Below, piece by piece: positions 1 through 6,618 of a stretch of DNA of 24,334 bases (position 1 is the stretch's first letter; every line of letters begins with the position of its first letter). Source of the DNA: a virus. Under the pieces are notes generated by a model that saw nothing but the letters and a program-made list of their open reading frames with translations, searched no databases and had not been told where the DNA came from. The stretch spans positions 1-24,334 of IMG/VR virus record IMGVR_UViG_3300045135_000513, one strand, 5' to 3'. The translations under genes were made by a program, and so were the position numbers.

Positions 1-4
1 AGAT

Positions 5-35
5 AAAAAAAAGGGGAGCGCAAGGCTCCCCAAAA
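5..35 (-). terminator. Intrinsic terminator after gp32
   Basis: On the minus strand a 7-bp perfect GC-rich stem (arms 13-19 and 25-31, 5-base loop) is followed directly by a run of eight T (the A-run at 5-12). It starts about 20 bases after the gp32 stop. This is a textbook Rho-independent terminator and ends the gp59/gp32 transcript. Confidence 0.92.
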
Positions 36-53
36 CTTAGCTAGAAGGTGGCA

Positions 54-959
54 TCAATTTTCTTCTGCTAGTGACTCAAAGAACGACAGATTATCGTCGT
101 CATCATCAAAAGATACTTCATCGCTTACCTTAGGAGCTGGCGCTTCACGCATTGCTGGCGCTTCTGCTACTTCAGGTTCGTGATCATAATCTTCTGCTTT
201 GCTTGTCGAAGTCGCACCAGTAAGACCTAGCACTCGATTTAGTTTCGCTTCAAGCTCTGCGTAAGACTTGAAGTGGCGCTTGTCTAGGAAGTCAGCTAGC
301 GAGTACAATCCGTTGTACACGGTTTCTAGTTCTTCGTCATCGCCAGCTAGTAGTGGAGATGAAGAGTCGAACTCTGACTTATCGTAGTTACGGTATCCTT
401 CAACGTTACGAATCTTAAGTTTGAAGTCAGCGCCTTCCCAAAAATCGAATGGGTTTACTGGACTTTCGTCTTCAAACTCAGGGTTCATAGCTTCATTTAG
501 TTTATCAAAGATCTTCTTACCATACTGGTATAGGAATACTTTACCTTCGTTAGAAGGGTTCGCTGGATCTTTAACAACATAAATGTTTGAAACATATTTT
601 AGGCGACGTTTTTGTTTACGTGCCTGCTCTTTACCAGCATCAGTACCGTTGTTCCAAAGAGTAGAGTTGAACTCACCCACTGGATCTTTTTCACCGATAG
701 TAGTCAAAGAGTTTTCGATGTACCAGCCACCAGGACCTTGGAAGCCGTGATCGAATAGACGTACCCATGGAAGGTCTTCGCCGTTTGGTTCTGGTAGGAA
801 ACGAATTACAGCGTAACCGTTACCAGACTTATCTACCTCTGGTTTCCAAAAACGCTCATCGGAGCCGCCACCCTGTTGAGGAGTAGATAGTTTTTGTGAT
901 TCAGAGACTAGACGTGAAAGGGAATTTCCACGTGATTTTTTAAGTGAAGAGAATGACAT
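54..959 (-). CDS. 32: Single-stranded DNA-binding protein gp32
   Basis: A 301-residue protein homologous to T4 gp32, which coats ssDNA during replication, recombination and repair and recruits other replisome proteins. The N-terminus has a basic LAST-like segment (KKSRGNS, residues 7-13). The core includes the T4-like stretch VVKDPANPSNEGKVF followed by YGKKIFDK, and the C-terminus is a very acidic tail (FDDDDDN...SLAEEN) like the protein-interaction tail of T4 gp32. The protein contains no cysteine, so the Cys ligands of the T4 zinc site are absent; length and fold motifs are otherwise normal. The ATG is preceded by AAGGA nine bases upstream. It has its own strong promoter at the end of gp59 and a following terminator, as expected for a highly expressed protein. 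Confidence 0.96.
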   Translation of the reverse strand: MSFSSLKKSRGNSLSRLVSESQKLSTPQQGGGSDERFWKPEVDKSGNGYAVIRFLPEPNGEDLPWVRLFDHGFQGPGGWYIENSLTTIGEKDPVGEFNSTLWNNGTDAGKEQARKQKRRLKYVSNIYVVKDPANPSNEGKVFLYQYGKKIFDKLNEAMNPEFEDESPVNPFDFWEGADFKLKIRNVEGYRNYDKSEFDSSSPLLAGDDEELETVYNGLYSLADFLDKRHFKSYAELEAKLNRVLGLTGATSTSKAEDYDHEPEVAEAPAMREAPAPKVSDEVSFDDDDDNLSFFESLAEEN

Positions 960-1034
960 ATTTGTATATCCTTGTATGTTTGTATGTTTGTATTGCGTTG
1001 TATTGTTTTCGTATCCACATATTTCATTATGTAA
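960..1034 (-). promoter_or_regulatory. gp32 leader with repeated ATACAA, possible autogenous operator
   Basis: The presumed 5' UTR of gp32 holds five copies of ATACAA in the roughly 50 bases before the start codon, and this repeat tract has almost no G and no obvious hairpin. T4 gp32 represses its own translation by binding cooperatively to an unstructured leader next to its start codon. The same control is inferred here from base composition and repeats only. Confidence 0.5.
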
Positions 1035-1040
1035 GAGTCT

Positions 1041-1069
1041 AGTATATAATAATCATGAGAACAAGTCAA
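1041..1069 (-). promoter_or_regulatory. Sigma70-like promoter of gp32
   Basis: TTGACT (1064-1069), a 17-base spacer, then TATACT (1041-1046), read on the minus strand. It overlaps the last codons and stop of gp59 and gives gp32 its own transcript with a leader of about 75 bases. Confidence 0.85.
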
Positions 1070-1661
1070 GCACTATATTACGATATTTCGACTTATCAAT
1101 AAGTACCGCTTGGTGGAGAAATGGGCGATACTTTTCCATTAGGAACACGTGATCAGTTAGCATCATGTCGTCGTACTTCTTCCACAGTCTGCTATAGTTC
1201 ACTAGGTCATCTAGGATAACCATCGTTTCTAATGAAATCTTTTTACGGAGATACATCCTGAATAGTAGCGGATGCTTCCCGTCAATCATCTTAAGAGCGT
1301 TATCAAGTTTCTCCTCTTGATCTACTATATTTATTATATCCTCTTTGAACATATAAGTCAAGGAATCAATTTTCTTTTTCCACTTCGCTAGTGCTACAAG
1401 GTTATCTCCAGACATTAGATTACCAATCCAGTGGTCTGAACCTGAGGTGTAGTTTGATACTAGGAAGTTTAGAAACTCATCTCGTTTAAATTTACGTGAT
1501 GCCTTTTCAAAGAAGTATCGATCCTTACGACTTAGGAAAGTAGATTCGCTGACCTTAACCTTTCCGTTGTATTTAAAGAAGTCGTAGCTCTTGCGTGTAA
1601 AGTGTTGCTGAACCGCCAAGTAGGTTCTGTATGTATCAAATGCTGACATAGTCTCGCTCAT
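1053..1661 (-). CDS. 59: Helicase loader gp59
   Basis: About 202 residues, close to T4 gp59 (217). In T4, gp59 loads the gp41 replicative helicase onto gp32-coated forks. Recognisable gp59 features are the N-terminal YRTYLAVQQHF...YDFFKYNG, the RKDRYFFEKASRKFK motif (T4 has RRDKYFFQKLSEKYK), the DHWIGN segment and the following KFEEDI-like FKEDI. Neighbours gp32 and gp33 are in T4 order. I place the start at the ATG at 1661, which overlaps the gp33 stop as TGATG and implies translational coupling; an in-frame ATG at 1646 is an alternative. Confidence 0.93.
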   Translation of the reverse strand: MSETMSAFDTYRTYLAVQQHFTRKSYDFFKYNGKVKVSESTFLSRKDRYFFEKASRKFKRDEFLNFLVSNYTSGSDHWIGNLMSGDNLVALAKWKKKIDSLTYMFKEDIINIVDQEEKLDNALKMIDGKHPLLFRMYLRKKISLETMVILDDLVNYSRLWKKYDDMMLTDHVFLMEKYRPFLHQAVLIDKSKYRNIVLDLFS

Positions 1662-1882
1662 CAAATAGGAAGTCGTGCTGTTTTCTTAATTATGTTTAGA
1701 TCCTGACACTCAACTAGCATCTTCTCCTTTATTACAGGGGATACAAGTTTAGCCGCAGTTTCTACTTCCATTTGATTTTCTTCGCACCAGAATACGATAG
1801 CATCGATATAGGAAAGACGGTCGTCCCTGACTATCCTTTCTATAATGAAAGAGAACTTATCCTTGGTCATCACATCAATCAT
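1661..1882 (-). CDS. 33: Late transcription co-activator gp33
   Basis: About 73 residues. It matches the core of T4 gp33, which binds the RNA polymerase beta flap and couples late transcription to the gp45 sliding clamp. Shared features are FSFIIERIV (T4 NGFIIEKMV), the LSYIDAIVFWCEEN segment (T4 MSYLEATTAFLEEN) and the following AAKLVSPVIKEKM (T4 FAKFIPSGIIEKI). T4 gp33 is longer (112) because of an N-terminal extension missing here. The frame is open from a TTG at 1900, but a GGAGGA Shine-Dalgarno sits about ten bases before the ATG at 1882, so I choose the ATG. A promoter lies just upstream, and gp59 overlaps the stop. The phage also shows TATAAATA late boxes, consistent with a working gp33. 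Confidence 0.88.
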   Translation of the reverse strand: MIDVMTKDKFSFIIERIVRDDRLSYIDAIVFWCEENQMEVETAAKLVSPVIKEKMLVECQDLNIIKKTARLPI

Positions 1883-1927
1883 TCTATAGTAGTCCTCCAA
1901 AAACGTTTAATATAGTTTACTAAGTTA

Positions 1928-1955
1928 ATTATAGTATACGTTTCGTGTTTCTCAA
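1928..1955 (-). promoter_or_regulatory. Sigma70-like promoter for gp33-gp59
   Basis: TTGAGA (1950-1955), a 16-base spacer and TATAAT (1928-1933), in the gap between the EF-hand gene and gp33. Confidence 0.75.
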
Positions 1956-1959
1956 AGCT

Positions 1960-2280
1960 TTATTTTGACGCTTTTACGTAAGCATCAGCGCCAAAGAATG
2001 CGCCTACAACAACTGAAACTGCCATGAAGTAGGTCGGTGCCATATCTCCAATCACTCCAGAGGCGTTAGTAAAGCCCAGAGCTTCAGTTCCAAATACGAA
2101 TAGAGGATAAAGGAGCATGCCAAAAAGAGCAAACCAAACCATTTTGCGCTGTTGGTCTCTTTTAGCGTCTTCATCTTCCATCTCACGTCTTTTAGATTCA
2201 ATATAAATCTCCATTTCTTCTTCTGAAATTACACCGTCGCCATTAACGTCTGCTTTTTCAAATTCTTCTTTTGATACCAT
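1960..2280 (-). CDS. EF-hand membrane protein with two TM segments
   Basis: 106 residues. An N-terminal canonical EF-hand loop spans residues 11-22 (DVNGDGVISEEE: D11, N13, D15, S19, E22 as Ca ligands). A charged helix follows (about 23-46), then two hydrophobic segments at about 47-65 and 82-100 and a short basic tail. Small two-TM proteins in phages are often holins or membrane modifiers; a calcium-sensing soluble head on a membrane hairpin makes this one distinctive. It precedes the coiled-coil membrane protein's 5' neighbours in the same block and has an AAGGA ribosome site. Function is not established; a holin-like role is inference only. Confidence 0.75.
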   Translation of the reverse strand: MVSKEEFEKADVNGDGVISEEEMEIYIESKRREMEDEDAKRDQQRKMVWFALFGMLLYPLFVFGTEALGFTNASGVIGDMAPTYFMAVSVVVGAFFGADAYVKASK

Positions 2281-2289
2281 GAGTATTCC

Positions 2290-2847
2290 TTAATTTGCTA
2301 GTGGGTTGTCTAGGGCTTTTTGAATACGGTCTTCAACTCTAGCTTCTAAAGCATCAAGTTGCGTTTCCGTCTCTTTCCTCAGAGTTTTAAGTTCTGATTC
2401 AACGTTTCGAGTTAGATCTTTCACGTCAGTCCTAAAGGTTCGCAGTTCGCCATCAACGTCTTTCATCGTCTGTTTAGCATCACGCTCAACTCCATCAACA
2501 ATTCCTTCTACTCTTCGTATATCTGTTTTTAGATCAGACTTGATAGCATATAGGTTCTCGTCAGAAGCAGATACCTTCTGGTCGATCAATTCCATACGCT
2601 GTTCAAAGCCAGCGATCTTTTCTTCGTATTCTTGCTGTTGATCAACGAACTCAATCGCCTGTTCAACTTTCTGATACATTAAGAATCCGCCATAAAGAGA
2701 ACCAACGATAGTACCAATACCTGCTAGAGCAGCACTGATAGTCATCGGAGTCATCTTTATACCGAATAGTTTGAATTCTTTATTTTTTAAATTATCAAGT
2801 TCGCCTTCTATATTCTCTAATTCTTCACCAAGATCTCTTTCGCTCAT
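2290..2847 (-). CDS. Membrane-anchored coiled-coil protein
   Basis: 185 residues. A short acidic N-terminus is followed by one hydrophobic segment (about 36-57, Ala/Gly-rich), then a long charged helical region (about 60-180) with heptad-like spacing (VDGVERDAKQTMKDVDGELR and similar). The layout of one TM plus a long coiled coil resembles inner-membrane spanins or tethering proteins, but no diagnostic family motif is visible. Ribosome site AGGA about seven bases before the ATG; the EF-hand gene follows ten bases downstream, so the two are probably cotranscribed. Confidence 0.75.
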   Translation of the reverse strand: MSERDLGEELENIEGELDNLKNKEFKLFGIKMTPMTISAALAGIGTIVGSLYGGFLMYQKVEQAIEFVDQQQEYEEKIAGFEQRMELIDQKVSASDENLYAIKSDLKTDIRRVEGIVDGVERDAKQTMKDVDGELRTFRTDVKDLTRNVESELKTLRKETETQLDALEARVEDRIQKALDNPLAN

Positions 2848-2856
2848 CTCAGTTTC

Positions 2857-3282
2857 CTAGTTTTCGAACGCATTCCCGCCTTGTTGATTCATTCGACGTA
2901 GTGCGTCTAGTTCTTCTTGTAATTTTAATACTTCAATTCTTTTCTTTCTAAGCTCAAGTTGGTATAGCGAGTTACAGTTTATTCGTTCGGCTGGACCATC
3001 TAACGGAATAATTATCCTAGCATATACTCCAATATCTTTAGTAGAGTCTATGTTAGGATCGCTATTAAACATGCCTTGGTAATTGTCTACAACTCCCGTA
3101 ACGCCAAACTCAAAGTTTGTAGCGCCACCAATAGAGTTCTTACAATCAACCCCATCACTAGACCTAATGCTATCCTGCCCGTAAGCGGAAGGTGCTGACG
3201 GCAACTGTAAATTTAACGAACTGGTATCAGCAATAGCAAATGAGCTAATGCATAAACCAATTATCATAAAATATTTTTTCAT
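2857..3282 (-). CDS. Exported protein of unknown function (signal peptide)
   Basis: 141 residues with a clear Sec signal peptide (MKKYFMIIGLCISSFAIA, cleavage expected after residue 18). The mature part has two cysteines (C47, C103) that could form a disulfide, a Gly-rich middle (GGATNFEFGVTGV) and an amphipathic C-terminal helix (ELRKKRIEVLKLQEELDAL). The order Cys, Gly-rich patch, NC, helix loosely repeats in the exported protein at 5052-5594, so the two may be distantly related. Likely periplasmic or virion-associated; function unknown. Confidence 0.72.
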   Translation of the reverse strand: MKKYFMIIGLCISSFAIADTSSLNLQLPSAPSAYGQDSIRSSDGVDCKNSIGGATNFEFGVTGVVDNYQGMFNSDPNIDSTKDIGVYARIIIPLDGPAERINCNSLYQLELRKKRIEVLKLQEELDALRRMNQQGGNAFEN

Positions 3283-3289
3283 GCAGAAC

Positions 3290-3676
3290 TCACTTGAACT
3301 TAGAACATATCCTTGAGGTTATTGCTGTTCTAACTGAATCATCTTTTCTCAGCTTAGAACGTGAACAAAGATATGTCGCTCTTGATACATCTTCTTTTCG
3401 AATGAATACCGAAAACCTAACATGATCAAGATAATTTACTTTAAGTATAGTGTAAGCTGAAACGAACGGAATTGACTTCCATTCATTATCAAATACACCC
3501 AACTCGTAATATCGAACGTCTTCTCTTTTGTTGAAGATCTCCATTTCAGTAACATACATACCGTCAAAGAAAGAGGGTCTCAACTTGGGATAAGTAGGGG
3601 TCATTTCGTGAGCATTAGCTTCTATAGCCAAAGCAGAAAGAACCCCCAACAGTACCCCTATAATAAAGTATTTCAT
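3290..3676 (-). CDS. Exported protein of unknown function (signal peptide)
   Basis: 128 residues beginning with a signal peptide (MKYFIIGVLLGVLSALAIEANA, cleavage likely after ANA at 22). The mature part is mixed beta-like (RYYELGVFDNEW, ARATYLC-like) with two cysteines near the C-terminus (in TYLCSRSK and SRICSKF) that could pair. The stretch MEIFNKREDVRYYELGVFD resembles Ig-like periplasmic chaperone folds in style, but I cannot assign a family. It sits between two other exported proteins with gaps of 7 bases. Confidence 0.7.
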   Translation of the reverse strand: MKYFIIGVLLGVLSALAIEANAHEMTPTYPKLRPSFFDGMYVTEMEIFNKREDVRYYELGVFDNEWKSIPFVSAYTILKVNYLDHVRFSVFIRKEDVSRATYLCSRSKLRKDDSVRTAITSRICSKFK

Positions 3677-3683
3677 ATATAAC

Positions 3684-4190
3684 CTATTTCGCTATACATT
3701 CAGCCGTTACAAGTGCTGTGTAAGCGCCACCAGGAAATGCTTTACTGCCGCCCATTACTGCTTCAGAAGAGGTTTGAAACCAAGTGCTTCCTGTAACTGT
3801 AAGGTCGTACTTATCAGCCATACCAAGCTCAACTTTATTCTGCTCATACGAACCCATACCTGTAGCATCAGATACGGCAGATACTTCAGTATCGCCTGTC
3901 CAAGTTACTGTATCAGGAAGATTAGGGCTAGATGAGAACTCAGTTGGTGCTGTGATTATAGCATAGTAAGCATCCGCCAATGTTACGTCAAAGCGAACGG
4001 TAGCAGGTTCACCGCCATCAGCTGCTGCTGTTGTTAGTGTGTACGCATTCGGGTTTCCGTAAGTACCAGCATTGTCCGTCTGAATAATACAACGTGACTG
4101 AACAACACCGTTGATAGGTGCGGTTTCAGCAGAAGCATTACCGATAACGGTTAAGCCAAGCGCAGCCAGTAGTATTTTAGTTTTGAACAT
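3684..4190 (-). CDS. Exported fimbrial/spore-coat-U-like beta protein
   Basis: About 168 residues from the ATG at 4190, chosen because AAGGAG lies about nine bases before it and it starts a perfect signal peptide (MFKTKILLAALGLTVIGNASA). The mature chain is almost all beta-prone, Thr/Ala/Gly-rich, with one cysteine near each end (RCIIQ and AECIAK). The ending GGAYTALVTAECIAK resembles the last strands of pilin or SCPU-type Ig-like domains, where the two cysteines pair. Possible roles are a surface decoration or an adhesin-like product; this rests on composition and pattern. Confidence 0.7.
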   Translation of the reverse strand: MFKTKILLAALGLTVIGNASAETAPINGVVQSRCIIQTDNAGTYGNPNAYTLTTAAADGGEPATVRFDVTLADAYYAIITAPTEFSSSPNLPDTVTWTGDTEVSAVSDATGMGSYEQNKVELGMADKYDLTVTGSTWFQTSSEAVMGGSKAFPGGAYTALVTAECIAK

Positions 4191-4225
4191 TGTGTTCTCC
4201 TTGTTATTATTGTATACTAAAAACA

Positions 4226-5113
4226 TTATTTGTACTGCATATCAACCATTTCGGTATGAAGCTTCTGACTTGATAGGTCATACTTTCTACCGTTTTTGTT
4301 GTCTGGAAGGTTGCCACCATCCAGCTCAATCGAATCATTATACTCGCCACCCGCAATATAAGCAGCGTAGTAAGGATTCATATTCACTGAAGAATTGATT
4401 TGATCTAGCATTTTACTAGCATCAAACGCATTAGCAAAAAGAGCCGAGTTATCGATAGCCGCTAGAGCCTTTTCTAGCCTTTCTTTACTATCTTTATCTT
4501 CTTCTTCCTGACGCTTTTTCTTCTCTTCTTCAGATAGCTCTTCTTCAGATTTATAATCTACGTCAGTTGTAGATATATCTGAGTCGCCAGCTGTAGCGTC
4601 ATATAGATCTGCTACGTCAATTATATCAATATCAGGTATGTAAGGTTTGTATCCTGGGCAGTTCGGATCAAACTGCGGATCGTAACAAGGATCAACACGG
4701 TAACTGTATACTACACTAGCATCTGTTACTGTACCTGTTCCTTGAACGTCTATACTACCTGTACCCCAATACTCTCTAGGAATATTCGCTACAGGAACAA
4801 CCTTGCGTATCTCTACGCCACCTGCCTTACCTGTCCAGTCATCCGTCTCACGGAAGATATAACCTGTGCCCAGAGCATTCTCGTTCTGAACGTTTACGAT
4901 CATAGAATCTTCAGTGTTCTTGATCGGAGTATAGTTATATATTACCGCATTAACGTCTAGACCAGGAGGACTCGGAAACACATTATCCATATTCCATGTA
5001 TACCCCATAGCCGCAGCATTAGGAGTATATCCGAAATACGGAGCTATGCTATCAGAATAAGAGTAGCCAGCCGAGAGCGCCAATACCGCCGATAGTAGCA
5101 GCTTTCTTAACAT
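4226..5113 (-). CDS. Large exported protein with acidic coiled region
   Basis: About 295 residues from the ATG at 5113. That start gives a clean signal peptide (MLRKLLLSAVLALSAGYSYS); an upstream in-frame ATG at 5131 would place a hydrophobic LWIIQ before it. The chain has a beta-like N-half, a Cys-Pro motif (DPCYDPQFDPNCPGYKPY), an acidic stretch, then a Glu/Lys helix (EELSEEEKKKRQEEEDKDSK) and a Tyr/Asn-rich C-terminal third. The gene starts inside the 3' end of the upstream exported gene (62-base overlap), implying coupled expression. Possibly a virion or periplasmic protein; family not recognised with certainty. Confidence 0.72.
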   Translation of the reverse strand: MLRKLLLSAVLALSAGYSYSDSIAPYFGYTPNAAAMGYTWNMDNVFPSPPGLDVNAVIYNYTPIKNTEDSMIVNVQNENALGTGYIFRETDDWTGKAGGVEIRKVVPVANIPREYWGTGSIDVQGTGTVTDASVVYSYRVDPCYDPQFDPNCPGYKPYIPDIDIIDVADLYDATAGDSDISTTDVDYKSEEELSEEEKKKRQEEEDKDSKERLEKALAAIDNSALFANAFDASKMLDQINSSVNMNPYYAAYIAGGEYNDSIELDGGNLPDNKNGRKYDLSSQKLHTEMVDMQYK

Positions 5114-5594
5114 TTGGATTATCCATAGCATCTAATTCTTTTTGGGTCTCTTCTACGTGAGTTTCCCAACCTAGTTTTGCCGCATCTCCAATTAGTCCGT
5201 TGTATGGACAAGGAGTTCCAGCATGCATCATAGCGTCAAAGACTTTCTTATCTTGACACATAATAGATACAGCGGCAACCTTCATACCCATATCGTACAT
5301 CGTCTTAGCATTCTTTAGACGGATACAGTTCTCTTCAGTGAAGGTTGTTCCCGCAGATATACCGAGTATCTGAGTCTGAACAGCGCCAGCAACACCGATT
5401 GTACATAGGTCGCTATTATTGCCTGAGCTGAACTGCGGTGATACGGCACTTGGTGGCGGTTGCTTAATAGTAGTCGTCATGCTACCACTACTAGTAACTG
5501 TACTGTCTGTGGTGGATTCAGTAACGATTGGATCAGCCGCATAGGTTGTAGCGGCAAATAGAATAGTAATCAATCCAATAATTAAACGGTTCAT
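5052..5594 (-). CDS. Exported Cys-rich protein with C-terminal hydrophobic segment, possible structural protein
   Basis: About 180 residues. The ATG at 5594 has GAGGA seven bases upstream. Signal peptide MNRLIIGLITILFAATTYAA, then a Ser/Thr/Pro linker (to about 55), a conserved-looking core with four cysteines (DLCTIG, ENCIRL, IMCQDKK, GTPCPYNG) and a hydrophobic C-terminal segment (GGIGALGWLLLF). The YDMGMKVAAVSIMCQD region looks like segments I associate with structural proteins of marine T4-like phages, but this is recollection, not a search. A TATAAATA box 26 bases before the ATG suggests late expression. Confidence 0.72.
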   Translation of the reverse strand: MNRLIIGLITILFAATTYAADPIVTESTTDSTVTSSGSMTTTIKQPPPSAVSPQFSSGNNSDLCTIGVAGAVQTQILGISAGTTFTEENCIRLKNAKTMYDMGMKVAAVSIMCQDKKVFDAMMHAGTPCPYNGLIGDAAKLGWETHVEETQKELDAMDNPNVKKAATIGGIGALGWLLLF

Positions 5595-5619
5595 CAAGTC
5601 GTCCTCATACTTTTAAGAC

Positions 5620-5627
5620 TATTTATA
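5620..5627 (-). promoter_or_regulatory. T4-type late promoter box
   Basis: Exact TATAAATA on the minus strand, overlapping the stop codon of the M15 peptidase gene and placed 26 bases before the start at 5594. This is the T4 late -10 consensus recognised by gp55; gp33 is encoded in this window. Confidence 0.65.
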
Positions 5628-6093
5628 ACTTGAGGTTGCTAAAGATTCCATCTTTATATTTTAAGATTTCTTTACGATTATGCGTAGAAGAATACGATAT
5701 GTGAATCCAACTTGGCTCAAGTATAAGTTGATCAAACTCTAGGTTGTCAGCAATCCATCTCATAACTTCAAGATGATCAGCATCTTTTATTACAATATCA
5801 ACAGCCTTGCCTTCTAAGTGTTGAGATTCAGGTACGCCACCAACAAGCTTGTTGAGGGTTTCGTTTCGATAGCCACTAGTGACTTTGAGTGAAGGGTATA
5901 ACAAACGCAGAGGTTCTACGATGTTACGATAAACCAGCTCACCGTTCTTTACGTGTAGTTCAGCTGGGATATTATTGATCCCTGCTTTATTAGCAGTTTC
6001 TGAATATACGAACTCTTGATAAGCCGTAGTTTCTAATAGGGCATCAGCGATAAACAACATAATAGTAAAAATAACGATTGCTAGTTTCAACAT
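5623..6093 (-). CDS. M15-family peptidase with N-terminal membrane anchor (candidate SAR-type endolysin)
   Basis: 156 residues. Residues 1-20 form a hydrophobic anchor or signal. The C-terminal domain is a Peptidase_M15 fold: SGYRNETLN (73-81), SQHLEGKAVDI (zinc ligands H92 and D99) and EPSWIHIS (H131). Such enzymes cleave peptide cross-links of peptidoglycan (D-Ala-D-Ala or L-Ala-D-Glu type). The N-terminal segment would carry the enzyme to the periplasm, as in signal-arrest-release endolysins, so it may lyse the host without a holin channel for the enzyme. The Shine-Dalgarno is weak. It follows a UUCG terminator hairpin and sits within the exported-protein block. Confidence 0.85.
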   Translation of the reverse strand: MLKLAIVIFTIMLFIADALLETTAYQEFVYSETANKAGINNIPAELHVKNGELVYRNIVEPLRLLYPSLKVTSGYRNETLNKLVGGVPESQHLEGKAVDIVIKDADHLEVMRWIADNLEFDQLILEPSWIHISYSSTHNRKEILKYKDGIFSNLKL

Positions 6094-6112
6094 GTTTATT
6101 TAGCCGAAAAGA

Positions 6113-6132
6113 AAGGGAGCCGAAGCTCCCTT
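6113..6132 (-). terminator. Hairpin terminator with UUCG loop, possibly bidirectional
   Basis: An 8-bp perfect stem (6113-6120 with 6125-6132) closes a TTCG tetraloop on the minus strand, four bases after the stop of the lipoprotein gene. TCTTTTC follows on the minus strand; on the plus strand TTGTTTTTA follows, so it could act in both directions. Confidence 0.8.
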
Positions 6133-6136
6133 GTTT

Positions 6137-6520
6137 TTAGAAGTTGTACTTAACGCCAACTTTGGTTTCAGTACGCTCGAAGTCACGATCGAAATCGTTA
6201 GAAGTGTAGAGCGAAAGTGCTTCAGTAACAGCAAGTGAAGCAGCAAGATTTACGTTATCAATCTCACCCTGCTCGTCGCCATCTTTAAGATCTAGGTCTA
6301 GCTGAAGACCAACATCTAGAGCACCTTTAGTAACGCCAACGCCTGCATAAGCGATAGTAGTATCAGCTTCAGTAGCACGCTCAACGCCTACATACTTGCT
6401 GAATTCTACAGCTGGAGTTACAACGATTGTTTCTTCTGCCGCCTGAGCTTCTTTAGTAGTTACACAGCCCGCAAGAACGGCAGCTGCAACAGCTACACTA
6501 GCGATTGCGATTTTTTTCAT
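6137..6520 (-). CDS. Outer-membrane-type lipoprotein
   Basis: 127 residues. The signal ends in a lipobox LAGC (Cys19), so signal peptidase II processing and lipidation are expected; a Sec-type AQA site a few residues later is an alternative. The mature part has alternating beta-like stretches (TTIAYAGVGVTKGALDVGLQ, LDLKDGDEQG, LAASLAVTEALSLYTS) and ends VGVKYNF with a terminal Phe, the typical signature of an outer-membrane beta-barrel's last strand. The length allows only a small barrel or a few hairpins. It has its own sigma70-like promoter and a terminator, so it is a monocistronic unit. Possible roles are superinfection exclusion or envelope modification. Confidence 0.75.
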   Translation of the reverse strand: MKKIAIASVAVAAAVLAGCVTTKEAQAAEETIVVTPAVEFSKYVGVERATEADTTIAYAGVGVTKGALDVGLQLDLDLKDGDEQGEIDNVNLAASLAVTEALSLYTSNDFDRDFERTETKVGVKYNF

Positions 6521-6576
6521 ATAAAATTTACCTCTATTTTTAGATAGTTAAAGAGAGATACACTCTCATATTAGTA

Positions 6577-6605
6577 ATAGTATACTAATTCGGGGATTAA
6601 GTCAA
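6577..6605 (-). promoter_or_regulatory. Sigma70-like promoter of the lipoprotein gene
   Basis: TTGACT (6600-6605) with TACTAT 17 bases on (6577-6582); TATACT at 6579-6584 is an alternative -10 with a short 15-base spacer. It lies between the kinase and lipoprotein genes. Confidence 0.7.
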
Positions 6606-6618
6606 GGATTATTTTAAC

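Noticed and set aside
4111-4398. Plus-strand frames over the exported-protein genes
   Set aside because: Antisense to genes with clear signal peptides and ribosome sites; no start signals.
6094-6105. CTAAATAA before the M15 peptidase as a late promoter
   Set aside because: It differs from TATAAATA and sits too close to the ATG.
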